Below the pieces are notes generated by a model that worked only from the letters and a program-made list of their open reading frames with translations, was not told where the DNA came from and did not search any database. Of a stretch of DNA of 64,000 bases, positions 12,751-24,100 are shown piece by piece (within the stretch, counting starts at the first letter, position 1; each line of letters starts with the position of its first letter). The position numbers and the translations under genes were made by a program. Source of the stretch: Haemonchus contortus (taxonomy: Eukaryota; Nematoda; Chromadorea; Rhabditida; Trichostrongylidae); assembly GCA_000469685.2 (NCBI GenBank), contig LS997564.1:18255615-18319614 (forward strand), given 5' to 3'.

Positions 12751-13007
12751 GGAGGTAATCAATCTCGGTCTGGGATTGCGCCCGCGCATTCGATTTCCAT
12801 TCAGAATCGTAGTGACTTATTGAATGCGTATGTGGTCTATACAATGAATTGCGGTAACCAGCCGATGTACAGCTCAGTGCTTTCATCTCCCAGACGAGTC
12901 TGGTACCAACTAACCAACCCTGGAGGGATGGAAGGCTTGATTAGCCTAGGCGGATATCAATGAGGGATTCGAACCCATGACCATGCGTATGTGAAGTGCG
13001 CCACTTG
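12751..13007 (-). mobile_element. tRNA-derived SINE (family 1), nearly complete
   Basis: The minus strand starts with the tRNA-like head CAAGTGGCGCACTT and has a perfect Pol III B box, GGTTCGAATCC (complement at 12965-12975). The family body follows: GGTACCAGACTCGTCTGG, TACATCGGCTG, CACATACGCATTCA, GATTCTGAATGGAAATCGA. Related copies lie near 35.6, 38.2, 47.6, 59.4, 60.5 and 61.8 kb. The extreme 5' end with the first half of the A box is missing. SINEs of this kind encode no protein and rely on a LINE in trans. Confidence 0.8.
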
Positions 13008-14265
13008 AAGTTGAATAAGTGCATAAACTACAATACTAATACAGTTCCGCAATTCGTCGATATTCGGTCTTCTGGTCTGTTAGGAGGTTGTCTAGGTAGA
13101 GAAGCATGGGAAGGTCTTCTGAGCACTGAAGAAAGGGGAGAAACAAAAGGTGCCAAAGCATCAACACAACAGTGTGCTACAATCAGGCCCGATGGCCTCA
13201 AACAGAAATGGAACCCACAGCTGTGCTTACCAGGCCCAAAACTACTGGGTTAACAACCGCGTAAAAGAGCAACCTTGCCCGTTCAGAAGAGAGGGTAAGC
13301 TGCAGAAACGAAACCACGGAAGTTTCTATTGCGACCTACTTCTCAGTTCCTTTCCCTTCGTTCTTTCCTTGCAAAAAAAAAACTATGGAGGTGACCGGAT
13401 GTGAACGCATGGATGAAATGAAGGTCGATAGAGCGGAGGTGAGAATTCAACCTCAGCTTTTTCACTTGACCCTCATCGGTTGATCAACGAATCTCGGAAG
13501 TTAGAAAAACTGACCTCTGACAGGAACGTATAGACTTTCACCTAATAAAATGAAAAACAGCCCGCTGATGGTCATTCATTTTTTCGGCCCGCGTAACGTA
13601 TTCATTTTTCTTTGCACATTGCGGTCCTCGTAATTAGGGTCGATGATGAAGTGGGAATGGTGTTTGTGGGACTCGTCCCCTATCCAATCAACGTCTCTCT
13701 TACTACCCTCAACTAACCTGCATGCCCCCAGTACTTAAGCATCGCTGGTAAGCTTCGGAAGCACAAATGAAAGGATGGTATTCTATTCTCCCAAATGAAA
13801 ATTCGCTTAATCAACCGACCCATAAGGAACGAAACATGGAACACCTATTTGGCTTGATTGGGATTCGATTGGGAATTTGTCCTCAGACAAACGGCGCCGC
13901 CCTAGCCCTTAATGTTGGTAACTAAGCCAATTGAGAAGCTACTGACATCAAAATGTCATCTCATCAAATTGGATCCGAAAAGTGCAACAACAAATGGCAT
14001 GGGTGATCGTGGTTGGGAACGATTCAGTCCTTGGAAATGTCCGTATCCTGATATGGATAAGAGCCTTCTAAAGGGGAAGGCCGGAAACATATACCGTGCA
14101 ATTCTTGCAAACTGCAAACTCTGAGATTCCGGTATAATAGCCGTGTAGAAGCCGTTCAAAAAAGCAGAGTTTTTTATAAAACCGAGAGATTGAGCATTAA
14201 CATGATGGAACTAAGAGTGAAATAGTGAATTGCAAGTTAGATTTCAGTGTCGACCCATCCATGTC
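13008..14265. other. Non-coding stretch
   Basis: Nothing recognised beyond short open frames on both strands. Confidence 0.5.
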
Positions 14266-14275
14266 GTGAAAATGG

Positions 14276-14526
14276 GGTGTGGTGCAGCAGGAACGAAATC
14301 GTCGCGTCGCGGCAAGAGAGACGCCGCGCGCGGAGAAATATAGCAGAATGCAGAGTAAGAAATACAGGAACAGAAGAGCTAACTGTAAAATGATGCTATA
14401 AGTAATAATCGCATAGCGACTGAGCTGTATGAAGAACGCTAGAACTGCTATAATGAGGCAAATGGTCCGCGATAGCCGCGTACGGCGGATCGACTACAAA
14501 AAAATCATTCCTACTGCCCGTCTCCA
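14276..14526 (+). mobile_element. Complete MITE, family 1
   Basis: A 251-bp element starting GGTGTGGTGCAGCAGGAACGA and ending CATTCCTACTGCCCGTCTCC. The ends form an imperfect terminal inverted repeat of about 22 bp with a shared core of the type AGGAACGA. It is flanked by an imperfect direct repeat: GTGAAAATGG at 14266-14275 and ATAAAAATGG at 14527-14536 (8 of 10 match). It aligns over its full length with 15374-15630 and over its left half with 7510-7630. There is no open frame of note, so it is non-autonomous. The 9-10 bp duplication suggests mobilisation by a Mutator-like (MULE) transposase. Confidence 0.75.
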
Positions 14527-14536
14527 ATAAAAATGG

Positions 14537-15363
14537 CCCCGAAAATGTACAGTAGGAAACCGTGCGAAATGTCTCTACGGCCCGCTCACGAGACGAGAGA
14601 AGTTAGTAGGAAAAGGAGATTCTATCGTACAAAAATTTCTTTCAACCAAAGAGCCAAGTTTCCAAGATCAGCAGTTTGCTAGCGGTCTAGAAAGACATTT
14701 TGCTATGGCATCCCCATTGATTCTTCCCTTTGTTTCTTGCATACTTGCAGAGGTTTTCTCCTATCTCTAGAGAGGTCCAGTACTTGAATACCACAACATA
14801 CATAGCTTTTATGTATCTAATAAAAGAAGAAAATGCTAAAATTTTTCCCAACGACTTTTCATACTTCCCACAGTTCCCAATAAGCTTCCCAAGAAACCTA
14901 AAGAAGCACTGCATAGATGAGTGGTGTTATGTTGTGAACAGCATGTTTAAGTTGACGCGGGGATCTTGAGAAATGCAAATTTCTAAAAAAGTAAGCAGTC
15001 TCAAAAATAAGGGGATACGAGATTTTAAGAAGGAGCATTTGAAAGCGGTGCCGGTTGTGTACAGTTGCAGACTATCTAGCTACATCAAGCCAAAGACCCA
15101 AAGATTGATTCCCATTGTCGCCATCAGTCGGGACTCCATGCGTTCCATATTTTAGAAATTTCGTGTTGTCATTCTCTACTACTGTTGCTACTTTGTGGTA
15201 GTTTTGTTGTTCTTGTTGTGATGCTTCTTTTGTGTTACATATTGTGTTTTTTCTGAGCAATTATTTAAAATTCTAGCAATGCTGCTCCATTGTGAATAGT
15301 GTAGCCTCTACGTGGTCTCTGAAACACGGCCAAGTCTGTGGCATACAGTGATTGACCTGTGAA
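14537..15363. other. Spacer between two MITEs
   Basis: AT-rich, with an open frame of 79 codons at 14730-14969 (+) that is also open on the other strand. No family recognised. Confidence 0.5.
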
Positions 15364-15373
15364 CAGTTTTACG

Positions 15374-15630
15374 GGTGTGGTGCGTTAGGAACGAAATGGT
15401 CGCGTCGCGGTTAGAGGGGCGTCGCGCGCGAAGGAATGTAGCAGGATGCAGCAGTAGGTAAGAAATACAAAAACAGAAGTACTAATAGCAGAATTATGCA
15501 TAAAATAATGATCGCATATCGATTGAGCTGAATGAAGAACGCTGGAGCTGTAATAACGGCGAATGAGTGGTCCGCGACAGACGCGTGCGGCAAATCGATT
15601 ACCCAAAATCGTTCCTAATGCCCGTCTCCC
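15374..15630 (+). mobile_element. Complete MITE, family 1, with perfect 10-bp target duplication
   Basis: A 257-bp element. The left end GGTGTGGTGCGTTAGGAACGA and the complement of the right end, GGGAGACGGGCATTAGGAAC, form an imperfect inverted repeat whose shared core is TTAGGAACGA. The direct repeat CAGTTTTACG lies immediately on both sides, at 15364-15373 and 15631-15640. The interior is about 75-80% similar by eye to the element at 14276. It has no coding capacity. The length of the duplication excludes Tc1/mariner (TA) and points to MULE-like integration; 8-bp hAT elements are a less likely alternative. Confidence 0.85.
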
Positions 15631-15640
15631 CAGTTTTACG

Positions 15641-16225
15641 ACTCAAAAGTGGCTCTTGTGCTATCGCTAGTGGTTACAGACTCATTCCAGCTTGATTCAC
15701 AAGCGATCCTTATCATTATCATCCTGTGCCTGCGATCCTGTGCCTCTGAATATCTTTCGTGGGCAAACGCCCCCTTACCGTCATTTTACATCGATTCTGG
15801 GATTTGTAACTACAAGTGATCTTATATTCCCACAATGTAAACTATGCCATAGAGTATCGCGACTACGTGCTCCCACCATCCTCGCGAGTTTTTTTCTGGT
15901 TATTGATCTTTATGTTGACATTTCGACTTCACAGGAACTGCGGAGCAAGTGGAGAACATCATGTTCGTTCTAGTGGCAAATTTGAGAAAAAGGGAAAGAC
16001 ATGACACTTTGGATGTGCCATCAAAAATTTGGCATCGGTATAACACTCCGCTTCGGTCGAGCGAAATTTCTTCTAAAAGAAAAACGAACCGGTGGAACAA
16101 AATAAGGTTTTTATATAACATACCAGGCGGCTACGCACGCTCTCGCGCGCTAGGGGCTCTAGCCATGAGAGACGGAGTCGCATGAGCAGATTTTCGTTAT
16201 AGACCTTTATCGGATTTATGAGTTT
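15641..16225. other. Non-coding stretch
   Basis: Open frames of 60-93 codons overlap on both strands; none is recognisable. Confidence 0.5.
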
Positions 16226-16229
16226 CCGC

Positions 16230-17240
16230 TCAAATCTTGTCTCCTGTGGGCGGGGTCTGGTCCACCCACCATAAGCGTTCCCATCCTGTCGCCTGTACTC
16301 CTACCAAGATTGAACTTTCTAGGTCCATTGGGACAGAATTATGAATTTCCGCACAAACCCCGCCCCTTGTGGGCGGAGTCTGGTTCTACCACCCGACATG
16401 AGAGTTCCCATCATGGCGCCTGAACTCCTACCAAGTTTGAACTTTCTAGGTCAATGGGGACAGGAATTATGAATTTTCGCTCGAACCCCGCCCCCTGTGG
16501 GCGGAGTCTGGTTTTGCCACCCACCATAAGTCTTCCCATCCTGTCGCCTGTACTCCTACCAAGTTTGAACTTTCTAGGTCCATGGGGACAGAATTATGAA
16601 TTTCCGCTCAAACCCCGCCCCCTGTGGGCGGAGTCTGGTTTTGCCACCCACCATAAGTCTTCCCATCCTGTCGCCTGTACTCCTACCAAGTTTGAACTTT
16701 CTAGGTCCATGGGGACAGGAGTTATGAATTTTCGCCCAAACCCCGCCCCTTGTGGGCGGAGTCCGGTGTTGCCACCCACCATAGGTGTTCCCATCCTGTC
16801 GCCTGTACTCCTACCAAGTTTGAACTTTCTAGGTCCATTGGGACAGAATTATGAATTTCCGCACAAACCCTGCCCCTTGTGGGCGGAGTCTGGTTCTGCC
16901 ACCACCATACGTTTTGCCACTATGGCGCCTGTATCCCTACCAAGTTTGAACTTTCTAGGTCCATGAGGACATGAGTTATGAATTTTCGCCCAAACCCCGC
17001 CCCTTGTGGGCGGAGTCCGGTGTTGCCACCCACCATAGGTGTTCCCATCCTGTCGCCTGTACTCCTACCAAGTTTGAACTTTCTAGGTCCATGGGGACGG
17101 GAGTTATGAATTTCCGCACAAACCCCGCCCCTTGTGGGCGGAGTCTGGTTCTGCCACCCACCATGAGTTTTGCCTCCATGACGCCTGTACTCCTACCAAA
17201 TTTGAACTCTCTACGTCCATGGGAACCGGAATTATGGATT
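16230..17240 (+). repeat. Tandem satellite, eight units of 127-128 bp
   Basis: Eight consecutive units are marked by the repeated words TTTGAACTTTCTAGGTCCAT and CCCCGCCCCTTGTGGGCGGA; the latter recurs near 16244, 16366, 16494, 16622, 16750, 16877, 17005 and 17133. Each unit carries the short palindrome CGCCC-N4-GGGCG. Because the period is not a multiple of three and most frames lack stops, the array produces long spurious open frames (up to 170 codons at 16454-16966) that are not genes. The array continues into more diverged units and a microsatellite on the right. Confidence 0.95.
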
Positions 17241-17700
17241 TTCGTATATAAATGTAAGAAGGGGTGTGAGCTTCGAGGCACGCTCCGCCCATTGTGGGCG
17301 GGCCTCCGCTGAAGTCATTTATGCTGGAGACACCACCGACAATGCTCCTCCCACATCAACTTTTTCCTGCTCTGTTGGCTTTCTCCAAACCGAGTTATAA
17401 TTGTTTTCATGAAGCATTGCATTTTTGGAGAACGCCCCGCCCATCGGGGGTGGGTCTCCCCAGTTCGATCTAACTTACCAATGCACACCTCAAGCCACCT
17501 TTAAACCCCAATTTTGAGGCCGTCTTGTGGCTGAATTTGAAATCATGGTCCTCGGTAGGGCTTATTTCGAGGCACGCCACGCCCACTGTGGGCGGGGCTC
17601 CGCCAAGCTGATGTGTGTTTTATACTTCTCGAGACCTGGCCCACCCATCCCACACTTGACCCGGTCTCTCCAGGCAGATCTAAAGGAGCTAAGGAATTTC
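17241..17700 (+). repeat. Diverged outer units of the satellite block
   Basis: Three further GTGGGCGG- or GGGGGTGGG-type words occur near 17292, 17438 and 17585, spaced about 147 bp apart, with CACGC-CGCCCA blocks before them. These look like older, longer relatives of the regular 127-128 bp units. Confidence 0.65.
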
Positions 17701-17703
17701 GTG

Positions 17704-17711
17704 ACAGACAT

Positions 17712-17745
<34 letters not shown>

Positions 17746-17769
17746 TAAGCGCTTTATAGTAAGTAGGAT
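17704..17769 (+). repeat. CAGA microsatellite plus palindromic terminal motif
   Basis: (CAGA)n at about 17704-17745 is followed directly by CTAAGCGCTTTATAGTAAGTAGGA, which contains the palindrome AAGCGCTT. A microsatellite next to a fixed AT-rich end motif with central tandem repeats is the architecture of non-autonomous Helitron-like elements (the DINE/pearl type). Assignment to that class is inference; no Rep/helicase is present and the other end was not identified. Confidence 0.6.
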
Positions 17770-18119
17770 CGCTATCTAAACGTGATTAGAACGTTCTTCT
17801 TCGACGGATTTTTGGGTACACGACCTGTTGCTCAGATCTTTCCTCAAATGTGCATCAAAAAGCAAGTTCCTTCAAAAATGTCATCTGAAGATTAGCTTTA
17901 AAGGAGACCCTTGTATGCTTTGCGGTCAGAAACCCGTGTGTGAATATGGGCAGCTTCAATAGTTACTACAAAATATCAAAACTTAGTGATCTAACCATAA
18001 CTAGTTAAAAAGGACAAGATCTCTGAGTTTAATGGCTTCACACTGTCCATTCCGATCTCCAGTTAATCACTCAAGTGGTATCTTCTCCCCGGAAATCGCG
18101 TAGCGCTCATCGCACCCGA

Positions 18120-18144
18120 GGGGGGGGGGGGGGGGGGGGGGGGG
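18120..18144 (+). repeat. Poly-G tract, 25 G
   Basis: Twenty-five consecutive G, then AAGGGGTGGGGGG. This is the second long mono-G run in the window, 6.1 kb from the first and in the same orientation. Confidence 0.9.
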
Positions 18145-21100
18145 AAGGGGTGGGGGGCGTAGTCGCGTCGCACGAAAGTAAAGGTTTGAATTTCCAGTGT
18201 AAGGATAAGATAACGGGTGAGAGAAGTTCAACGTTCAAACGACAATTGAAAAGCACAATTGAGTTGTGTCAGGATTGGAATACGGCTTGCAAAACGGCTT
18301 TTTTTTCAGTATTTTCTTATGAATGAGAGGAACATCCTATCAGAAAATGTTTACACTCCATTTTGTTTGCTCACAAAGATACAAAAGGTCCCGCCCTTGC
18401 CGAAAAAAATCGAAAATGTCAGCTGACTGCCATGGGTGAACTGAACGTTCTCGGAATTCCATTCTGAAAGTCAAATCTATGGACAGGGCGAAGCATGAAA
18501 GTGAAACCCTCCAAGTTCCTCTTCAGGGGTTCACTTCTTTTCACCTTTCGTCAATCACCTAAAAATAAATGCTATTTTGGCTAGTTGTCATGAGTTGTTC
18601 ACATATGAATCTCGTAAGGTGTTTAGACGCCGACCATTCCCCCGCTTACCCCAGCTCCTCCCTGAAAGGCCAACTCTGGAGAGAGAAAATGTGAACTCTT
18701 CCTACCCAAGCAGAGTCATTTTTCACTGCACACCTGCATGCCGAATGTCCCAAAATTAAGCATGAGTGAACCACTTTTCCAAATATTTCCAATGACCTGA
18801 TGCGAAAATTCATCGAAATCTTACTCGGACGTAATTTCGTAAATGAGGGGAAGAGCCGGGTAGAAAAATCAATTGAAGAGAAGCAAAACTTTAGAAGTCA
18901 TTGGTGGAGCGTCTCATAACGAAAAGAAAACATAGAAGCGCAAAGGCAATCTACGGCGCAAAGACGTCCGCTCAAACCTCGATCGTTTATATTTGCTCAC
19001 GTTTTCAAGCGATGATAACACAAGTGCAGCACTGATGATGCGCCCTTCCACTCGAAAACGCTCGTCCATTGGCAATTCGTGAGACCTGCTGAGAGGAGCA
19101 GCTATTGGCTAATAGAATGTTTCAGTGCGGGATTGTTAGCTAGTCCATTCCATCCGCCAAACAAATGATATCCCCAGATAACTTTTGAGTAGCACCCCTT
19201 CCATAGAGAAGGTTAAGCCCAGGAAGGAAGAGCGGGATGGGTCCGACACCAAAATACTATCAATGATGCACTAACACCCGAAGAACGAATATGAAATGGT
19301 CGTAAAATAGAGGGCTTCGCAGAGCATGGAAGGTTAAAGTAATGCCAACATCGCGTCGCAGAGGAGTCAGAGAAGCTGTTGAAGTCCTGCTGATCGAGTC
19401 GTCAGCGGAACAAGACCGAGGCTAAGATACAAGCCTTCGTTGTGACCGTTTTATACTTCGGGATTTCAGGTGGAAGTAAAATCACTCTGCTGCTGAACAA
19501 CAGAACTACAGAGAAGCTCTCATAAGTACTTGCTAATGGTGCATGCTGATAGGTAGTTTACTTTCTCACCCCCTTCCGTACATCGCCACTGGATACGCCT
19601 TCAAAGGCCCTAGACCGGGCCCAGACATTCCCCTTTTTCAGCGTTGAAGCTTGATTTGTTGGGACGAGAGAAAGTGACAAATGCTGTCGGTCGCACAGCG
19701 AGATACCGTTTTTCTCACCATTCAAAGGATTTGCGATCTCGCTCAGCTGCAGTTCCTCGGACTTTTTCTCCTTTCCTTGAATTTTAACCGTAATTGCATG
19801 CAACTATTCCACAAGTCCATGTTCTGATAGGCAACTGTAGCTAGATTAGCGGCCCAAGATGCTTGAGTTCCGATATGCATGTCCCTCATACTCAACTGGT
19901 TTTCGATGGTGTTTTCCACCTTGCGCTTCTTTTTTGCTCCCTTTCTTCGTCTTTTGCAGGGAAAAGGAGTGCGGAAGCGAAGAGTGAAGGGGAGAAAATT
20001 GGTCGCTCGTTCTTTTGGTTTGAAATCATCGTAACATTTGGCCCTTTCTCTCATGCGCATGACAACTCCGACAATGGAAACACGAAAATTGCAGCCAACT
20101 CAGACTGTGCGAGGTCACACAGTTCAAGGAATTCAAATTTCCTTGCGGAGAAAATCGGAGATGAAGATTTTTTGAGTCGCTACAAGTGAAATGCCACATG
20201 GTGAGTGAAAGGAGCAAAATGCATCCTTGGAAAAATTCTTTGAAGGCACAGTTCACGATAAACTTGGGTAATCCAGATTGTGATGAAAAATGGAAGACAA
20301 GATCGAAACTAGTGCGACTGATGTGAAGAAACAGCGTGCATCGGTGTTTCCAAAGTGAAGAAAGGCTTCGAAAAAACGTTAAAAAGGGGGCTGGACGTGA
20401 ATGAAACAAGAAAAATGAAGAAGAGTGGGGCGTACGGACGAGCTAAACAGTGTGTTTCACTGCGCGCGTGTGGGTCCTGGTGCGAATAACAGACAATGGT
20501 AAGCCAAAATTCATTCACTCATAAGCATAAATAAACAAAAAGCCCTCGTAACAGCAGAAGTGGCTCACCTTTTCAGCCTCTGGAGTAGGAAATTAAATAA
20601 GGGATCGCGGCAGCAAAAAGAAAAATAGAGGAAAAAAGAATGGGAGAAAAACAACGCCTCATCACTCGGCGATTAGCTGATTGTGCGTGGGTCCTAGAAC
20701 GAATAAGAGCAATCTGTATTGTCTCGACACTCGTCTAACGTGACACCGATCGAGGGGCGGGAACGCGAACTACGGCAACAACGGGGCTTCCACTATGCCC
20801 TAAGCGCCGAGATTGTGGAAGCGAGAGGGTCCCTTCTACCACCCATGGAGGGCGCTGAGTATTCCTAAAGGAAGAACTCAGTAACCTTTTTTATCGTGAA
20901 CCGTGCCTTTAAGTAAAACTCTATCTAGTAATTACCACTTCAACTACAGCATTCCATATGTATCTGATATTTCCACGACTTTTCCCATCCACCTTTTGAA
21001 AAAGCTCCCAGTGCAGGTTAAGCACCAGCTCAGCTGAGTTTTCTTCAGTTGTTGGAAACTTCAAAACAACCAGCAGCCATCCAGAATTAGAATGGAGAAG

Positions 21101-24100
21101 AATAGAGACTCGTAAACAAAGAAGTAAGCTCGCCTTACAGGGTGACCTCCTGCTATTCAGCTAAGGAAAGTATAAACAACAAAAAGCAGACAAGTGGGGA
21201 CCACTAGAAGTTACAAAGTAAACCAAAGCATTAGTCAAGTTTTGAAGTTCACGGATTTTATTGCACAGTAATCTAGGCAGGAGATCCCGGATGAAGAGTT
21301 TGGTTTTAATGCAGATCAGTTCGAAATCACCCCAGCCCAGAGCAGAGGGACTTGCCCAAGGCTTCTTTCAACGCGCCTCCTATGTAACTGGTTTTCTTGA
21401 TCGTCTACTGCCGCTTCTATTTCGCCCTGTGCGATTACTGTATCATTAGATCCCGCTTACTGTCAAAGGGGTCCTGAGATCGTTGACTAGTCAATCCCAA
21501 GTGGGCTGAAGTTTCTAGAAGTCCTCCGATCAAAAAGGAGCATTAGGATACACGCGGCAGCTTTATTTATTTTATTTCGCACTTTTGTCTTAACATGAGA
21601 CTGAAGTGCCGCTACCGTATGTATTACGAGGGATCAACTCCTAAAGCGAAACTCGCCCGTCGCCTGAACCAATCCTTTTTCGTCCATGACACATACAAGG
21701 CAGCATTATTCTAGTTTGAAGCATTTCATTTGCCCTAACTTCCCATTAAACATTCCCATGGACTTTGAAAAACAACGTTCATGCACCATCTGTTTTCCCT
21801 AGTGGTAATTCTAACCTCTTGTATTTCTTCCCCAGAACATAAAAACATAACCATTTCTATGAATTTCTGTGGACATTCCAGAAATTCCCAACCTATGCGG
21901 ATGCCTAATGACAAACGTCTTTGCAGAGCTCTTCTATTGCTTGCAACAAAAGCCGGGACGTTCCTAATTTAATCCCGATGGGAACAACTGTTCATTTTGG
22001 GGCCGGCATAGAGAAGACAAGACAAGGACGAAGACGTTGCACTTCAATCAAATTCATTGTTTCTATGGAAATTAGAAAAAAGCTCCCCTTGAGGTGTTTT
22101 ATCGAAACAAATTTGCCTAAACTGTTAACAACTGAATGGGGTTCACTGTAGCCCATTACTTTATCAGTAGAAAATGATAAGATGTTAACTTAAGATGTTG
22201 ACTTTATCACCTTGACGGGTGAACTATTTGGGGCTTGCAAAAGGTGAGCAACTACCCATCAAAGACTACCCGAGAGGTTCAGAAGAAAAGCTATAATTTC
22301 TGGGAAATGGCATGAGACATTAGAAGTATTCAATGGGGGCAGTAATTGCTGGTACTCAAAGTATAGCTTTAACCAGGTTTTTCAGTTAGTCTTTACTCAA
22401 AATCAGTACCCAACATTTACCCAACATTGCATGTGATTATGGGAGTCGAGAACAAAAAGGAAAAACCATCGTGAAAGCCGACAATTCACGACAATGAGTT
22501 CTTTTTTACTTGCCTACAACTTTCCAACCGACCTACAGCTTTTCAACCTGCTTATCTACTTTTTTAACAATAGAAACTACTGAGCGCACGGCCAAAGATA
22601 AGACTCGATCCACCACAGTCAAAGAGTAAATCGAATGTAAATGGAGCGGATGGTATCAGAATTTGAGTGAAAGCTGCTAGAAATAAAGCAGTTCCAAAGT
22701 TATGCATAATGTGATGCCCGGGAATGCAAGGAAATGGTCAAAACTGGTTTTATACCGAAATTTCAGAAATAAGTAGGCAGAAAATATGCCCGGTTTTTGA
22801 ATTTTGAAGTTCTCTTGCGTGATTACCAAGCCCCGGAGAAATGTAAGTGGAAAAACTGCTGAGTTCTCCTCTTAATCGACCTTTACCTCACGCAATCGCC
22901 CAGGTTTTCTAGTCATGAAAGGCTAGAAATAGTTGGAAAACCTTTGGCTCTTTCTTTTCTATGCTGCTATCCCCTTTTGAGGCTGCGGTTCTCTAGAGAT
23001 ATTTTATTCATAGCCCCTATTCCAACCCTTCCCAACCGTGAGAAAAATGAGATACCACTAGAAGAAGCTTTTGCGTCTATAAATTAAGCATCACATTTCA
23101 GAGGGAATGTGCCCGCGGGAATGGGTTTCAATAGGAAACGCTGAAAGGCCTGGTTCACAATGAAAAATCAATTCTTCCAAATTTTATGCTACCGTTGAAA
23201 TTCCGATTCGGGCAAAGTTTGCAGATGAAGAATTCATTAATATTTGAAAACACATTTGTTGGGAAGAGCGAGAAAATAGCTCTTCATCCGGGAATTTTCA
23301 TCAATATGAAATGAACAACGAAAAAAATGAGATGGGAGGGGAGGCTAGAGCTCCACCAAAATAAAAGATACAGAAAAATTGACAGATTTCTAAGCCAAAA
23401 GGGAGGACTGAGTGAGAAGTCGATGCCTGGAGTTGCCTTATGCCGATTTCTGTCTTGTAAGCTGAAGAACTCGAGTGTCCTTAGCCGGGATCAACCCAGG
23501 TCTACCACGAAAGTTCCACCCACATTTGCCAACATCTTCCCTGCGGGTACTCAGCCGTTACTAGTTTTTCAGTTACTTGATTTTTCACTTTTCCAGTAAC
23601 CATTAAATCTACTTCCTCCAAACTTGTATGAAATACGAAACTCCCACTTCCGTCAGCATTTTTCACTGGGAGTATCATACGGAAACTAGTAGGATGTTAG
23701 GTTTTTCAGACATCGTACCCTCAAGCATGGAAGTGGAATTGCTCCACCTTCCCATGTTAGGATCCTTGGAAGGAAAAATCAAGGAAGCTTGGGAATGGCT
23801 CCGCATTAAACTGGAAATCATCGAGGAAAAGGAACTGCTAGACCTTCGAGACATAAGGATAAGATTGGCGTCTCATTTTCTTTTTGAGTTCCGCGTCGAC
23901 AGGTCCGCTCTCCGCGCCGTTTTGATGAGATGGTTTCACTATGTTAGATATTTATTATGAATGGTTACTGTATCCTGTAACTAATTATTGTAATTTCGAG
24001 GGCTGAAGAAGCCAATGTTGATCGGAAGCTGTCAATAAAGAAAAGATGATTGGATGAAGCTCAGAGATAGCAGCAACTTGAAATATTTTGTGGTGATAGT

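Noticed and set aside
16454..16966. 170-codon open frame
   Set aside because: It lies wholly inside the tandem satellite. Successive units are read in shifting phases, so the frame reflects a lack of stops in the repeat and not a gene.
19863..20189. 108-codon frame with a signal-peptide-like start
   Set aside because: The opposite strand is open for 105 and 127 codons over the same region, and the only acceptor-like site falls inside the frame. No support for one reading over another.
23628..23960. 110-codon frame followed by AATAAA as a gene end
   Set aside because: No recognisable family, no convincing start context and no splice support. AATAAA occurs often by chance in AT-rich DNA.
24000..24040. 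Third hammerhead-like motif (GCTGAAGAAGCC ... GGAAGCTGTC)
   Set aside because: Stem II cannot be formed properly and the GAAAC core is replaced by GGAAGC, so the resemblance is limited to CTGAAGA.
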